A DNA stretch of 64,000 bases from Anagrus nilaparvatae (taxonomy: Eukaryota; Arthropoda; Insecta; Hymenoptera; Mymaridae), in NCBI GenBank assembly GCA_022575985.1, contig JAKSXM010000014.1, positions 26,660,001 to 26,724,000 on the forward strand, read 5' to 3'. The notes under the pieces are model-generated. The model worked only from the letters and a program-made list of their open reading frames with translations, ran no database searches and was not told the origin of the DNA. The number at the start of each line of letters is the position of its first letter. The stretch's first letter is position 1. Made by a program: the position numbers and the translations under genes. This document shows positions 25,866 to 39,196 of this stretch, piece by piece.

Positions 25866-26873
25866 TTAGAAATGGAGCCAATTTTTATTTATTCGTGATG
25901 ACATTCAATTGGTATTACAAATTATTTATTCTCATATCATAAAACCAAATTTTTTTTGCATTTCTCATTATTTGCTGAAAAATTTTGCAAAAATATTCTA
26001 AAAAAATTATTTCTGAAATACATTGTTAAATGGTTAACTAAAGATTCACAAAGTTCAAAATTATTATCATTTCATACCCAAAAAACCTAAATTTTAAATA
26101 CCATGAAATGCTCCATATAATATATAAACCTGTGTATCAGAAAAATATATAATTAATATAAAAAAATTTTATTATATCAAATAAATAGATAATTAGAGTA
26201 TTAGATATAATTACTAATTTGTTTATTTATATATTTTTTTCATTTTAGTTTATCTTTTACATTTAATGAGTAAAAAAAATTATTTTTTTTATAAGACCGC
26301 ACAAGTTGTTACTTATGTATACTTTTAATGTTTATAAATTCATATTTTTTATATAAAATTATGAAACTATTGATTATAATTAATAAAAAAAAAAAACGGT
26401 AAAAGCTTCTTTAAATATATAGTTTAATCTTAAATACTACATGTAATTTAACTATCGCATTTTAAAAAGTACATACAAGTTCATAAATGAAATCATATAT
26501 ATATTTATTAAATTTAATTAATTGTTTTTAATAAAATTCAAAAAAAAAATTATAATTTAACAGTTTAAAAAAAAATCATATAATTTTCTTGTCCACAAAT
26601 ATTCACAATTAATTAGATAGTCCATTCAAGAATATTATATCTGTTTCCTTAGTAATTTAACGCCTCGTCTTATTTTATAAGAATGACAGGACCGTATAAA
26701 AAACCCTTAGGCATGTCCACCCACAAATCTTTATATACGAAATTAAAAAAAAATTATTAAAAAGTATATAATAAGTAATATAAATTTTACACTTTCATTG
26801 TCTCTCTTAACTTTTTTTTTTTTAATAAAAATTTTAATTTGATTTTATATATTTAAATAAATTTATTTATAGA

Positions 26874-26990
26874 ACATTCTTAACCGGCTCGTAGAAATGT
26901 TTATTTTTTATGCAGAGGTTTAAAGGTACGAGGCGCGTAGCGACGAGTTCCGGTAATCGCATTTGGTAATAATAAATATTTCTAGATGCA
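26874..26990 (+). repeat. module A, inverted counterpart at 31050-31165
   Basis: CATTCTTAACCGGCTCGTAG..GAGGCGCGTAGCGACGAGTT..TAATCGCATTTGG is present as its reverse complement at 31050-31165 with high identity. The ends of the module are themselves inverted (TAGAAATGTTTATT versus AATAAATATTTCTA). The GC-richer core stands out from its surroundings. It is probably a MITE-like unit. Confidence 0.75.
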
Positions 26991-27005
26991 GCTAGAAATG
27001 TTTTG

Positions 27006-27070
27006 TTCTTTACTAACGGGCAATAATGACTATATTCAATTTGTAGAGGCCGTCAATATTGCCCTTTGTA
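27006..27070 (+). repeat. module B palindrome, inverted counterpart at 31168-31232
   Basis: GGGCAATAATGAC and GTCAATATTGCCC form a 13-bp stem with one mismatch around a ~21-nt loop. The reverse complement of the same hairpin, loop included, lies at 31168-31232. A weak second start of module A (CATTCATAACC..CTAGAAAT) follows at about 27083, suggesting that A-B units were once in tandem. Confidence 0.65.
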
Positions 27071-27409
27071 ATTAAAAAAACATTCATAACCTCATCTAGA
27101 AATCCTATATATATTAAAATGAAATAATTTAAAAAAGTTGTCACCCTAATCAGTGTGTAACTCAAAATCTATGTCACCAAAACGATCAAACTAAAGTGCT
27201 ATGTATTTGTTAGTGCGTTATCTAAAACAAGTTTTTTTGGTTTTTAATTTAACCCTTTCATTAAAGAGAAATCTCTAAAAAACCAATTTACGTTAAATTA
27301 CAAAAAAATTTATCTTTTAAAAAATTAATATCTGAGACAAAATATATATATTATTATATTATTTTATATAACAAAAAATATATATTAAAAAATTTCTACT
27401 TTTAACAAG

Positions 27410-29145
27410 CTGTGAACAATCAATATGACTTTTGCAATAAAAGATTTTTTTTTTGAAATTTTTATTTTTTCATGTTTAAGACAAACGAATGAAATTTTAT
27501 GAAATTTTTTAATTCTTAAATTTTTTAATTTTTTAATTTTTTAATTTTTAAATTTAAAATTTTTTTTTTAAAACACACAAATGAAATTTTAGGAAATTTA
27601 TAAAGTTTAGGACAAACAATATGACTTTTGCAATAAAATATTTTTTTAATAAATTTATTTATTTCGTGTTTAAAACACAGAAATGAAATATTATGAAATT
27701 TATAAAGTTTCGGACAATCAGTATGACTTTTGCAATAAAATATTTTTTTAATAAATTTATTTATTTCGTGTTTAAAACACAGAAATGAAATATTATGAAA
27801 TTTATAAAGTTTTGGACAATCAATATGACTTTTGCAATAAAATATTTTTATTGAAAATTTATTTATTTCGGTTTTAAAACACACAAATGAAATTTTATAA
27901 AATTTATAAAGTTTCGGACAATCAGTATGACTTTTGCAATAAAATATTTTTTTGGAAAATTTTTATTATTTCATATTGAAAACAAACGAATGAAATTTTA
28001 TGATATTTTCATAGAAAAAACTAAATAAAATAAACAATTACAATTTATAAAGTTATGAACAATCAATATGACTTTTGCAATAAAATATTTTTTTAGTAAA
28101 TTTCTTTTTTTCGTGTTTAAAACAGACAGATAAAATTTTATGAAATTTTCATTAATTTTTGGACAATCAATATGACTTTTGCAATAAAATATTTTTTTTT
28201 AATGATATTCACATTGACGAAAAAAAATAAAAGATAAATTGACAATTTATACAGTTTGAATTAAATACAGTTTGAAAAAAAATAAAAGATAAATTGACAA
28301 TTTATACAGTTTGAATTATATGAACTTTTCATATATAAAACGAAGTAAAATATAGATTGGAAATTTATTAAGTTTTGGACAGTCAATATGACTTGCAAAA
28401 AAATAATTTTTTTGAAAATTTTTATTATTTCCTAATTAAAACAAAAGAATGAAATTTTACGAACTTTTCATATATAAAATGAAGTAAAATATACATTGGA
28501 AATTTATTAAGTTTTGGACAATCAATATGACTTTTGCAATAAGATAAATTAACAATTTATAAAGTTTGAATTATATGAACTTTTCATATATAAAACGAAG
28601 TAAAATATAGATTGGAAATTTATTAAGTTTTGGACAATCTATATGACTTTTGCAATAAAATAATTTTTTTGAAAATTTTTATTATTTCCTAATTAAAACA
28701 AAAGAATGAAATTTTAAGATATTTTCATAAAATTTTTGACAATCAATATGACTTTTGCAATAAAATATTTTTTTTGAAAACTTTTATTATTTCATATTTA
28801 AATCAAACGAATGAAATTTTACGAACATTTCATATATAAAATGAAGTAAAATATACATTGGAAATTTATTAAGTTTTGGACAATCAATATGACTTTTGCA
28901 ATAAGATAAATTGACAATTTATAAAGTTTTAATTATATGAACTTTTCATATATAAGACGAAATAAAATAAACATTGGAAATTTATAAAGATTTGGACAAT
29001 CCATATGACTTTGTCAATAAAATATTTTTAGGAAATTTATTTATTTCGTGTTTAAAAAAGACAGATGAAATTTTATGAAATTTTCATATATAAAACTTTC
29101 ATAAGTTTTGGACAATCAATATGACTTTTGCAATAAAATATTTTT
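27410..29145 (-). repeat. satellite S1 (102-bp unit, then irregular)
   Basis: At least 13 copies of GACAATC.ATATGACTTTTGC followed by AATAAAATATTTTTTT. Four successive copies (27621, 27723, 27825, 27927) are spaced exactly 102 bp. Further right the spacing varies between about 100 and 145 bp, with inserted segments such as ACATTGGAAATTTATTAAG. Because 102 is a multiple of three, the minus strand stays open for 119 codons (27525-27884) with a 34-residue repeat. I regard this as a by-product of the period. Confidence 0.8.
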
Positions 29146-29149
29146 TTTT

Positions 29150-30225
29150 AAGTGGTACTCTTAAAGTGGTCTTTATTTTGCTTAATTCAATACTAATATT
29201 TCAATGCTATCATTGCATGAAATATTTTACATTACAAAATTTCTATAAAAGAGGTCAATATTTGAAAACATTTAAGTGGGGTATATTTTAATAAATTCAA
29301 TACTAATAATTCAATGCTATTATTGCATAAAAACAATTGAAATTACAACATTTATATAAAAGAGACCAATATTCAAAAACATTTAAGTTAGTATATTTTG
29401 TTAAATTCAATAGTAATAATTCAATGATATTATTGCATAAAAACACTTGAAATTACAACATTTCTATAAAAAAGGATAGTATTCGAGAACATTTAAGTGG
29501 GGAATATTCTGCTAAATTCAATACTCATAATTCAATGTTATAAAACAGTAGGACAGTTTTCGAAAACATTTAAGTGAGGCAAATTTGCTAAATTCAATAC
29601 TAAAATTTCAATGCTATGATTGCATAAAAATAATTGAAATTACAACTTTTCTATAAAACAGGAAAGTATTCGAGAACATTTAAGTGGGGAATATTCTGCT
29701 AAATTCAATACTAAAATTTCAATGCTATGATTGCATAAAAATAATTGAAATTACAACTTTTCTATAAAACAGGAAAGTATTCGAGAACATTTAAGTGGGG
29801 AATATTCTGCTAAATTCAATACTAATATTTCAATGCTATGATTGCGTAAAAATAATTGAAATTACAACTTTTCTATAAAACAGGAAAGTATTCGAGAACA
29901 TTTAAGTGGGGAATATTCTGCTAAATTGAATACTAATATTTCAATGCTACGATTGCATAAAATTATTTGAAATTACAAAATTTCTATAAAAGAGGACCGT
30001 ATTTGAAAACATTTAAGTAGGGTATATTTTACTAAATTCAATACTAATGATTCAATGCCATTATTGCATAAAAACAATTGAAATTACAACATTTCTATAA
30101 AACAGTTCAGTATTCGAGAATATTTAAGTGGGGAATAATCTGCTAATTTCAATACTTATATTTCAATGCTATTATTGCATAAAAATAATTGAAACAACAT
30201 TTCATGTCTACAACATGAAAATATT
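29150..30225 (+). repeat. satellite S2 (111-bp unit)
   Basis: About nine units of ACATTTAAGTGGGG..AAATTCAATACTAATA..TTTCAATGCTATTATTGCATAAAA..AATTGAAATTACAAC. The copies at 29671, 29782 and 29893 are spaced exactly 111 bp and are nearly identical, while edge units are worn and one (near 29530) is shortened. It starts within a few bases of the end of S1 and shares no sequence with it. Confidence 0.8.
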
Positions 30226-31030
30226 TCAAATATTTCAATCTATATTGTCGGGTGTTTTATATATGAAAAAATTCGAAAAATTTCATGGAATAAGAAATTG
30301 GATATCGGCTGTCTTAAACATTAAAAACCCAAAAATTCAAAAAATTTGACTTTAAGTCTTTTTTTTGATATTTCTCTTTAATGAATGCATTAAATAAAAA
30401 ACAAAAAAAAAGTGGTTTTAGAAAAGTGCTTAATAAATACAAAGCGATTTGGTTTTTACATTTTGATACAAACCATTTTAAGTTATCAAGTGGCAAAAAT
30501 GACAACTTTTTGAGTTTTTAAATTTAAACTTCTTAGCTTTAAACAGTTGTAACTCTGAACCGAGAGCTCAAATTAAAAAAAAACAAACAGACATTGATAG
30601 AATTTTTTCCAAGGATTAAGACCTCTTAGATCTTGAGAAAAATCAGTTTTAGTGAAAAAAAATGAAATTTTTTTATGTTTTCGACCACTAACTTCTGAGT
30701 TTGATATCTCAAAATCTTTTGAATATTTTTTAAAAATTAAAAAAACGGCTGGGGATATTTCTTTAAAAATTAATTTAAAACAACTTTCATGTATTTTCGT
30801 CCATACAGCTCTTCATAAATTAGTGCTGAAATATATTAAAAATAATCAATTTTTTCGATTATTTCATTTTAATATATATAGGATAGGATTTTATTATTAA
30901 AATATTTTTTAAAACAATTTTTAAATGAAAAACAAAAATTATTTTAATTTCGCACAGCAATATTTTTTATTTTTAGACATCAACGGATAGTGTGATAGTT
31001 AAATGTTCAATATTACTGTCACATTCTGCC
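30226..31030. other. noncoding segment between S2 and the right-hand inverted module
   Basis: Low-complexity A+T-rich sequence. The short ORFs (30128-30349, 30314-30505 minus, 30652-30900) look like chance frames. Confidence 0.4.
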
Positions 31031-31049
31031 GAGCGTAGCGAGGCCAATC

Positions 31050-31232
31050 AGCTAGTATTTATTATTACCAAATGCGATTACCGGAACTCGTCGCTACGTG
31101 CCTCGTACCTTTCAACCTCCGCATTTGACAAAATAAACATTTCTACGAGCCGATTAAGAATGTACTATTCTTTACAAAAGGCAATATTGACGATTTCTCA
31201 AAATTGGAATATAGTCATTATTGCCCGCTAGT
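31050..31232 (-). repeat. modules A' and B', inverted copy of 26874-27070
   Basis: 31050-31165 is the reverse complement of module A and 31168-31232 the reverse complement of palindrome B. The order A'-B' on the plus strand means this is not a simple terminal inverted repeat: read on the minus strand it is B-A, whereas the left side is A-B. Just inside lies CGAGCGTAGCGAGG (31030), another GC-rich hairpin half. Confidence 0.7.
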
Positions 31233-31461
31233 AGAGAAAATATGTAAAATATACATAATTCTTGAATCTTTAAAGAGCTTTTAATATATCAGACTGACAC
31301 GAACATAGAAGACTGGGAGTATGTGGAAGAAAATTTTAACGGAATATTTATAAATAAGCTTAAATGATCGAATAATCTTTCATTTTGTTAAATAATATAT
31401 AAATGATTAATTTACGATAATATAAAAAATTTAATTTAAATATTTAAACTCTTTATTCGCT

Positions 31462-31497
31462 TATATAGGTTTTAAAAGTCTTTTTAGTTGCGAGAAA
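31462..31497 (+). promoter_or_regulatory. TATA-N22-GCGAGAAA module, copy 4
   Basis: TATATA at 31462, TTTTAGTT, then GCGAGAAAAA at 31490. The spacing is 28 nt, as in the other copies. Confidence 0.5.
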
Positions 31498-31499
31498 AA

Positions 31500-34400
31500 A
31501 TATTAAAGTTAAGTTACATTTCATCTTTTTTTTTTACTATAAGTAAATTAGTCACCTTGAATTACAAATTAAACTGTGAGAAACTTTGAATTCTTATAGC
31601 TGATAATAAATTGTGATCAATAAAAATTTTAATATTTTATTATTTACGAGATTATTCGTGCCAAAATTGCCTATTTTTAAATGTAAAAAAAAAATTTAAC
31701 TTGCAAATTGAGATGCATCCTAATGAAATGTATAGAACTCGGTAGCTCAAAATATTGATTCAATAAATACTTAGAAAAAAATTTAAGCCTACCGATACTT
31801 TATGTCTGTCGGCTTAAAAATACTGATAAAAAATTTACCAATTTTTTTTTTTCGTCAAATAGTTACATAATTACGTAATACGACATTTTGTCAGTTATGC
31901 ATTTAAATATTTACATAAAAAATAAATATTTAAATATTATTTATTTAAGGACATAAAAATACCGAAAGACCAGAAGCTATTTTTACAAAAATAGTTTAAA
32001 AAATAATATAATAGCCAAAAAAAAGGTGCTAATGGTTAAAAAAATTTTTGAATGTTACATAAAATGACAAAACCGATTTATAAAATAAAAAATGTCAAAT
32101 ATCTTAATTTTTTTTTTAATGTACATTAAAATAAGTAATGTCAACTAACACCTGTATAAATTCAAAGATTAAAATACCGATAATTTCTAAGAATAATACA
32201 GGTATATATTTTCGTATATTTTTGGACAAGATTAACTAATTAAAAAACAGAAATATAACCTGTTTAATGTTATGAAATTATAGCAGCGAGTTAATTTTTA
32301 AGACTGCTTTTATTTATTATAAAAATATTTTTAGAAACAGTTAGTTGAGTAAATAACTGAAATAATTACACAAAATATATTCAGAAAAATATTTTCTTAA
32401 GGAATCGAGAATTATTCAGGAATGGATTTTAAACTGAAAAAACTGAAATAGGGACAAAAGAAATCGTCTACACAAAATAATATCTCGCAGGTATATTATA
32501 AAATACATGAATATTCAAAATACTGTCAGTATTTGCATTTATTAAAACAGCAGGGTAAAACCCTTTTATTTTATATTAAAGTTCTGGATAATTGCTACCT
32601 TGGTCGCAAATAATATATAAAGTTCTTTCTACTATGTGGACGCTTGTTTGTCGTTTTCTTTAACAACCTCTTCGTTCTAACTTGGTGTTTTATTATTTTA
32701 TTTCCGCAACGAGTATTTGTTTTCTTTTTTTTTTTTTGCATTTTAAATTTTGAATATTATTTATGGGTTTAATTATGTATTTATGTGACTTTGTTTTTTT
32801 GGGTACTTCGTGTTTTTGAATTTACAAGTAAGCATAATATTGTTGTTTTATTTTATCGGTTATTTGTGCTATTAATTAGATATTAATTTTTATAAGAACA
32901 ATTTAAATAGTACTAAGCCTAGCAAATTGTTACCAAGAATAAAAAATTTTTTAAGTCTCATTAAAGTCCTGTTTACTGTAAAAATATTCATGAATATTCC
33001 CAAATTGAATTTTCAATTAATTTTAAGTATTATAAAAGGAGTTATAAAGAATCTAAAATTCAGGCTCTACAATTCAATAATGACAAAGTAATTCATGCTA
33101 ATAAAAAAACATTAATCAATATTCGCATTCACCAGAAGACATATTTAAATACGGTATTAAACGTTGATGATAAAATTAATAACATTAATCAAGTTAACAA
33201 CCATTTTTTGTCATTAATGTCCATTTGAAAAATAAAGCAAACCTTACATATTTTATATTTAATGATGATTATAGGATTCAATAATTATAAATATCGAAAT
33301 TTAAAAATAATTTGAATTTTTTTAACATTTATGCTTATTTATACCTTATGTAATAAATTTCTTTTGTGAGTTAGTTATTAATTGGAGCGACACCTACTGG
33401 TGACTTAAAATAACCAGGAATGCTTAATTCTACTTGATAAAACTGAATCTTTCAACTTTATACAAACAATCTAATAATATTTTTAGCAAAAACTTTGGAA
33501 AATTAATTTTCACAAAACAAACAAACCTATTTTATTAATTCCTGCCTAACAAATACAAAAATATTTCAATTCAACATACATTTATTTAAAACATCTTCTT
33601 TTAATATTTAATAGATAACGTCATTTCTAAAGTTCAAATAAAATATAATGACTTCTAACTCTTTATAAAATCTTAATAATAATAATAACACACAATGACT
33701 TTAGTAACTGTATAGATATATCAATTATAAATATTTTCTTTCTAAACTAAACATAAGGCACATATAATATATATTTATTGATTAAATAGTAATATAAACG
33801 TAAGGTGACAACCTATAATAACGATGATGATGATGATCGTGGTAAAGAATGTACATCTGAAAAAAAATTCTTCATAGAAATAGAAATTTTTTTTTGAAAT
33901 ATAAAGAGTTAATATTATTATTATTATTTTGTTGATCACATATTTATAAGTAAAAAAAATTTTTTTCTATTATTCAAATGTCACAAGTACGTCAAAATGA
34001 CAAGTGACTTGTATTTAATATTAATTTTTTTGATTGGTAATACTACCTACTTTTATGAGAACAGTTTATATAAAAAAAGTTTTTTTAGATTAAGATCGTT
34101 AAAAAAAAAAGATGATTATTTTAATTTTTTTTTATGAAATGAAGACATTAATTAAAATTGAGAACATTTTATTTATAGTTTCTTTAATAATAAATAAATA
34201 ATTTTTTTTTAAAACAAAAAGTTATCTACGAACAAGTTAATAATATTATTGTAGGTGCAGTTATAATAATAAATATTAACGTGTCATCAACTATGTAAAA
34301 ATTTATCTGTGTTTATATGTATTTAAATTATAAAACGTATAGACAATTGTGTAAATGATTAATTTGACTATTCATTAAAAATAAATATGTTTACAAGGAT

Positions 34401-37180
34401 AAATTAAAGATGCAAGAAAAATACAATAAGGGAAAGGTATAAATTAATGCGTAATCAAACAAAAGATATTTTTTCTATCATTTTTTACAGATATTTATAA
34501 GATAATTATCATTTTCTCATCGTGTGATTGTAATTATTACAGAATTGTTATAAATCATTTATTGTGGTAAGAGGATGTTGATGACTATTTCAATTTTTTA
34601 TTGGTTTTCTGATTTTATAAAATTTTTGAAAATTTTTTGCTTTCCGAAAGTTCCACTAAATCTAAGTCTTCTCACAGGTACAATTTTCGATTTTTGTTAG
34701 CTGTTTAGATCATTTTAGTCTTTTATGGTAAATTGATTCCAAATTTGCTTATTATTGCTACCAATTGCATTTTTATATTGCAATGCATGAATGAATTGAA
34801 GCTCAATTTGAAGGATATTAAACCTGCACATTTTATAGTTAATATATCAACCCTTAAAGATAAAATTGAAAAATATAATTTTTTGGCGCTTGTGCAGTTT
34901 GCATTAGAACTTTTTAGATTCCATAATAGAACCTTGCAAAAAATTTCCAAAATATTTTTCTCTAAAAATAATTTTCAATCTAAATGAAGCACTGAGACAA
35001 TAATCAGAAAAGTTTTAGTCAATTTACCAAAAAAGAATAAAAACACAAAAATGGCTGTCAAAAAGCGAGGACGAGACTTAAAAAACTAAAAATTAGTGAG
35101 AGGACTTAGTTTCAGTTGCTTTTTGGATAACAATATTTTGGACCGATTTCTGCGATCTTTTAGTTTCATTCGGGCCCAGTTGGCGTATAATAAGGTATAT
35201 TATTCTAATAAAATAATTGACTTTGATAAAATTTAGTTCAAAATTCAACATTAAAGTGTAGTAAATCAAGGAATTCAATTTTTATAGTATAATCAAATTC
35301 GAAATCAAAAAATATTCTTTTTTGTAAAGCAGCCTATTAACTGCTCCTCTAAAAATAATTTTTAATAGTTTTATAGTTTTATACCTATTTTGGTAAATAA
35401 TAAACAAATAATAATATACTGATCATTTAAAGCCCTTTGATAATAATACATGCCTTGAATACATGCAGTAAATTCAATTCTAACTAAAAATTCGTTTATT
35501 CTCACCTTGTTACAAAGCCTGATTATTATCAAAGTTTAGATATTGTAAAATAAGGTGTAAAAAAATTCATTAAGAAATCAATATATATTTTATTTCTAAT
35601 CAAAATTTGATAATAAAATCTGTTAAACTAAAAAAAACAATGAATCGTAAAATCAAAATTGGCTATTATTCATTCATAGATAAAAGAAAAATTTTTTTAA
35701 ACTCAATTTTTACATGAAAATTTTTAATAAGTATACTATACGTATTAGCCAATGTTACATTTAATTATCATTTATTTATAAGGTGTAAATTACAAAAAAC
35801 AAAAAAAATTGATTGAAACTTTTACTTTTTCTTCATTATTACAGAATTTTCTTATACCTTCAATCAAAACAAAAAAATGTTTACTATAATCTTATTATAA
35901 CTACAATAAATACGTTAAAAATATAACAATTGTTAATTTAAAAATAAAAATCTGCATGGCAATAAAATAAAAAAATTTTTTTATTTTTCAAATTAAAAAA
36001 ATAATAATGAAAAAAACCGGTCGTCGTTTTCCCACGAGATTTAAAATCATTATCTTCACAAGACTACTTAATAGACTTTTATAAAATACAATATACATAT
36101 TGTTTTATATCGTCCTTTCCAATATAATAAATAATTGCGTAAGTTTTTCTAGATTTTTTCGTTTAAAATAATATTATAGGCGTATTTTGATAATTCTTTA
36201 AAAATCTCATCCATTTAAAATATAAACAGGTTGATTTTATTTAAAAATTAACACTTTTTTATCTTCAAAAATAATAATTTTATATTATAAGTCACCTTTC
36301 TATTTGATGAGTGTCCGTCCATGATACCACACCCTAGTTTTTATATATTATAATATGCATAATGCACCTGCTTCTTTTCATATTATTTATATTACATATC
36401 AAAGCGCGAGAACGCTACAGGCATTGACTTTTTTAGCGTAGGCGTTATTATCTTAAAAGTCTCTCAACTTAGGTCTTATCTTTTATATACCTGTATAGAC
36501 TCAATATAACAATGTATATTATATGAATTTGTATTATAAAAAAAAAATATAATACATGATTATGATTATGTCAGGTTTTTCTTGCTGAATTATAATAACG
36601 TTGTCTATATATTCTAATAAAAAGAAATTTTAAAGATGAGTTTTAGATTATTGGAAATCAATTCAAATATGGATTTATTTTTTTAATGATTTTAGAGAAG
36701 TTTTATATTATTAGATAACTGGTTTAATATGTGATAATACATTGTGCAATTTCTTTGTATGGAAATTTAAAAGTTTTATTTGTCTCACAGAAAAGCCAAC
36801 TTAGATATGAAGAAATTAAAATCATCACTTGTTAGATAAATCATCTCCAAAGCTATAAGTCATACTGCAAAAAATGATTTCAGGAGATTAAAAATGACCT
36901 TAAAGGTAAAAAATGTATCTGAAGAAAAAAATGTGCCTTCCGGATTCTATACAGTTAAAATGAAAATTGGATAAAAAAGTTGGTCACGTGACTAAGAAAA
37001 AAAATAGTAACAGAATTAAAAATACCATTCAGCAGTAAAGACTAATTCTTGAAGCTTAGAAATGACATCCTAAGTATCAGCAGCTTTCAGGTACCGAGCT
37101 GTAGAAAAACGGATCTACGGGACCTAAATAAAAATTTAACGTTAAAAGTTACGATAAAAAATATAAGAAGTTAAAAAATT
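31500..37180. other. long noncoding stretch
   Basis: About 5.7 kb of A+T-rich DNA. The open frame at 34733-34987 (84 codons) and the others have no recognisable domain and no splice partners. I see no RNA gene. Confidence 0.45.
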
Positions 37181-37184
37181 TAAG

Positions 37185-38722
37185 GAGAAATTAAAAATAG
37201 GGTAATCTTGAATTCTAGAAAAAAAAATTGAGCAATTTTGAATCCTAGAAAAAAATAATATAATGAGGATTCAAAAATAGGGCAGTTTTGAATCTTAGAA
37301 AAAAAAATAAAATTTGAATTAAAAAATAGGGGAATTTTGAATCCTAGAATCAAAATTATACAATTAGGATTAAAAAATAGGGCCATTTTGAATCCTAGAA
37401 AAAAAATACAACGAGGATTCAAAAATTGGGCAATTTTGAATCCTAGAAAAAAGTAATATAATGAGGATTCAAAAATAGAGCCATTTAAATCCTAGAAATA
37501 AAATACAATGAGGATTCAAAAATAGAGCAATTTCGAATTCTAGAAAAAAAATACAATAAGGATTCAAAAATAGGTCAATTTTGAATCCTAGAAAAAAAAA
37601 AATACAACAAGGATTCAAAAATTGGGCAATTTTGAATCCTAGAAAAAAATGATATAATGAGGATTCAAAAATAGAGCAATTTTGAATCCTAGAAAGAAAA
37701 ATTACAATGAAGATTCAAAAATAGGACAATTTTAAATCCTAGAAAAAAATGATATAATGAGGATTCAAAAATAGGGCAATTTTGAATCCTAGAAAGAAAA
37801 AATACAATGAGGATTCAAAAATAGGGCATTTTTGAATCTAAGAAAAAAAAATATTTAGATAAAAAAATAGGGCAATTTTGAATCCTAGAAAAAAATGATA
37901 TAACGAGGATTCAAAAATTGGGCAATTTTGAATCCTAGAAAAAAATGATATAAAGAGGATTCAAAAATAGAGCAATTTTGAATCCTAGAAAGAAAAATTA
38001 CAATGAAGATTCAAAAATAGGACAATTTTAAATCCTAGAAAAAAATGATATAATGAGGATTCAAAAATAGGGCAATTTTGAATCCTAGAAAGAAAAAATA
38101 CAATGAGGATTCAAAAATAGGGCATTTTTGAATCTAAGAAAAAAAAATATTTAGATAAAAAAATAGGGCAATTTTGAATCCTAGAAAAAAATGATATAAC
38201 GAGGATTCAAAAATTGGGCAATTTTGAATCCTAGAAAAAAATGATATAAAGAGGATTCAAAAATAGAGCAATTTTGAATCCTAGAAAGAAAAATTACAAT
38301 GAAGATTCAAAAATAGGACAATTTTGAATCCTAGAAAAAAATGATTTAATGAGGATTCAAAAATAGGGCAATTTTGAATCCTAGAAAAAAATGATATAAT
38401 GAGGATTCAAAAATAGGGCATTTTTGAATCTAAGAAAAAAAAATATTTGGATAAAAAAATAGGGCAATTTTGAATCCTAGAAAAAAAATTATACAATTAG
38501 GATTATAAAATAGGGCAAATTTTAATCCTAGAAAAAAATGATATAACGAGGATTCAAAAATAGGGCAATTTTGAATCTTAGAAAAATAATTATACAATTA
38601 GGATTCAAAAATAGGGCAATTTTGAATCCTAGAAAGAAAAAATACAATGAGGATTCAAAAATAGGGTACATATGAATCCTAGAAAAAAATACAATAAAGA
38701 TTCAAAAATAGGGCAATTTTAA
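37185..38722 (+). repeat. minisatellite M (about 49-bp unit, ~296-bp higher-order repeat), left block
   Basis: Around 30 units of GAGGATTCAAAAATAGGGCA followed by ATTTTGAATCCTAGAAAAAAA plus a short variable tail. Each unit holds an inverted repeat, GGATTCAAAA and TTTTGAATCC, around a short A/G-rich loop. Between about 37740 and 38450 six-unit blocks repeat: the marker TTTAGATAAAAAAATAGGG (or TTTGGAT) recurs at about 37855, 38151 and 38447, i.e. every 296 bp. The array continues after the retrotransposon at 44231. Confidence 0.85.
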
Positions 38723-38976
38723 ATGTATGAGAATCCCTTCCATTGTTTTTACATTTGGGCATTATTAATTGATGCGCAAGTCATTCTCGTCTATTCCTTT
38801 TTCTCCTATTCTCATACTATACTATCTCCAGTCAGTCGTATATGTATACTCAAAAAGTCATCGACGCGTATAATGCGTTATCGACTAATATTATTATTAT
38901 GTATTGATTTAGTTATTGATTTTATTAAATGATTTTGTATATAATAAATAAAGTGTAATTATTTTATCCTTATACA
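38723..38976 (+). repeat. 5' LTR (lacks terminal TGTT)
   Basis: Matches 43977-44230 base for base as far as I can compare. It starts ATGTATGAG directly after minisatellite sequence (..AATTTTAA), whereas the 3' LTR has TGTT before this. It ends ..CCTTATACA. It contains AATAAATAAAG, a likely poly(A) signal, near its 3' end. A 69-codon frame is open in both LTRs only because they are identical. Confidence 0.9.
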
Positions 38977-38984
38977 TAATAAAT

Positions 38985-39002
38985 TGGTGTCAGAAGTGGG
39001 AT
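38985..39002 (+). promoter_or_regulatory. primer-binding site, tRNA-Leu
   Basis: TGGTGTCAGAAGTGGGAT lies 8 nt after the LTR and is complementary to the 3' end (..ATCCCACTTCTGACA plus CCA) of a metazoan tRNA-Leu, from general knowledge of that tRNA. It would prime minus-strand synthesis. Confidence 0.8.
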
Positions 39003-39196
39003 AAGGATAAAATCATGTGCTAAAGTTATAAACTCTTTCTTTACAAAAAATGTGCTCACAAAATTTCTGTTAACGGAAATCATCTTTGGGCGTCGGCCCG
39101 CGGTTGCGTCATCTTACATATATATATATATATATATAGAATTTATGTGTCACCATACATACAGAATGTGTATTAACAGCTACCGCGCGCTATCAG

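Noticed and set aside
27525..27884. 119-codon minus-strand ORF with internal repeats
   Set aside because: It is a translation of satellite S1, whose 102-bp period keeps the frame open.
37185..38722. CRISPR-like regular repeats
   Set aside because: Units abut with no unique spacers and the genome is eukaryotic. It is a minisatellite.
38723..38932. 69-codon ORF, repeated at 43977-44186
   Set aside because: It lies wholly in the LTR. The two are identical because the LTRs are identical, and there is no sign of coding.
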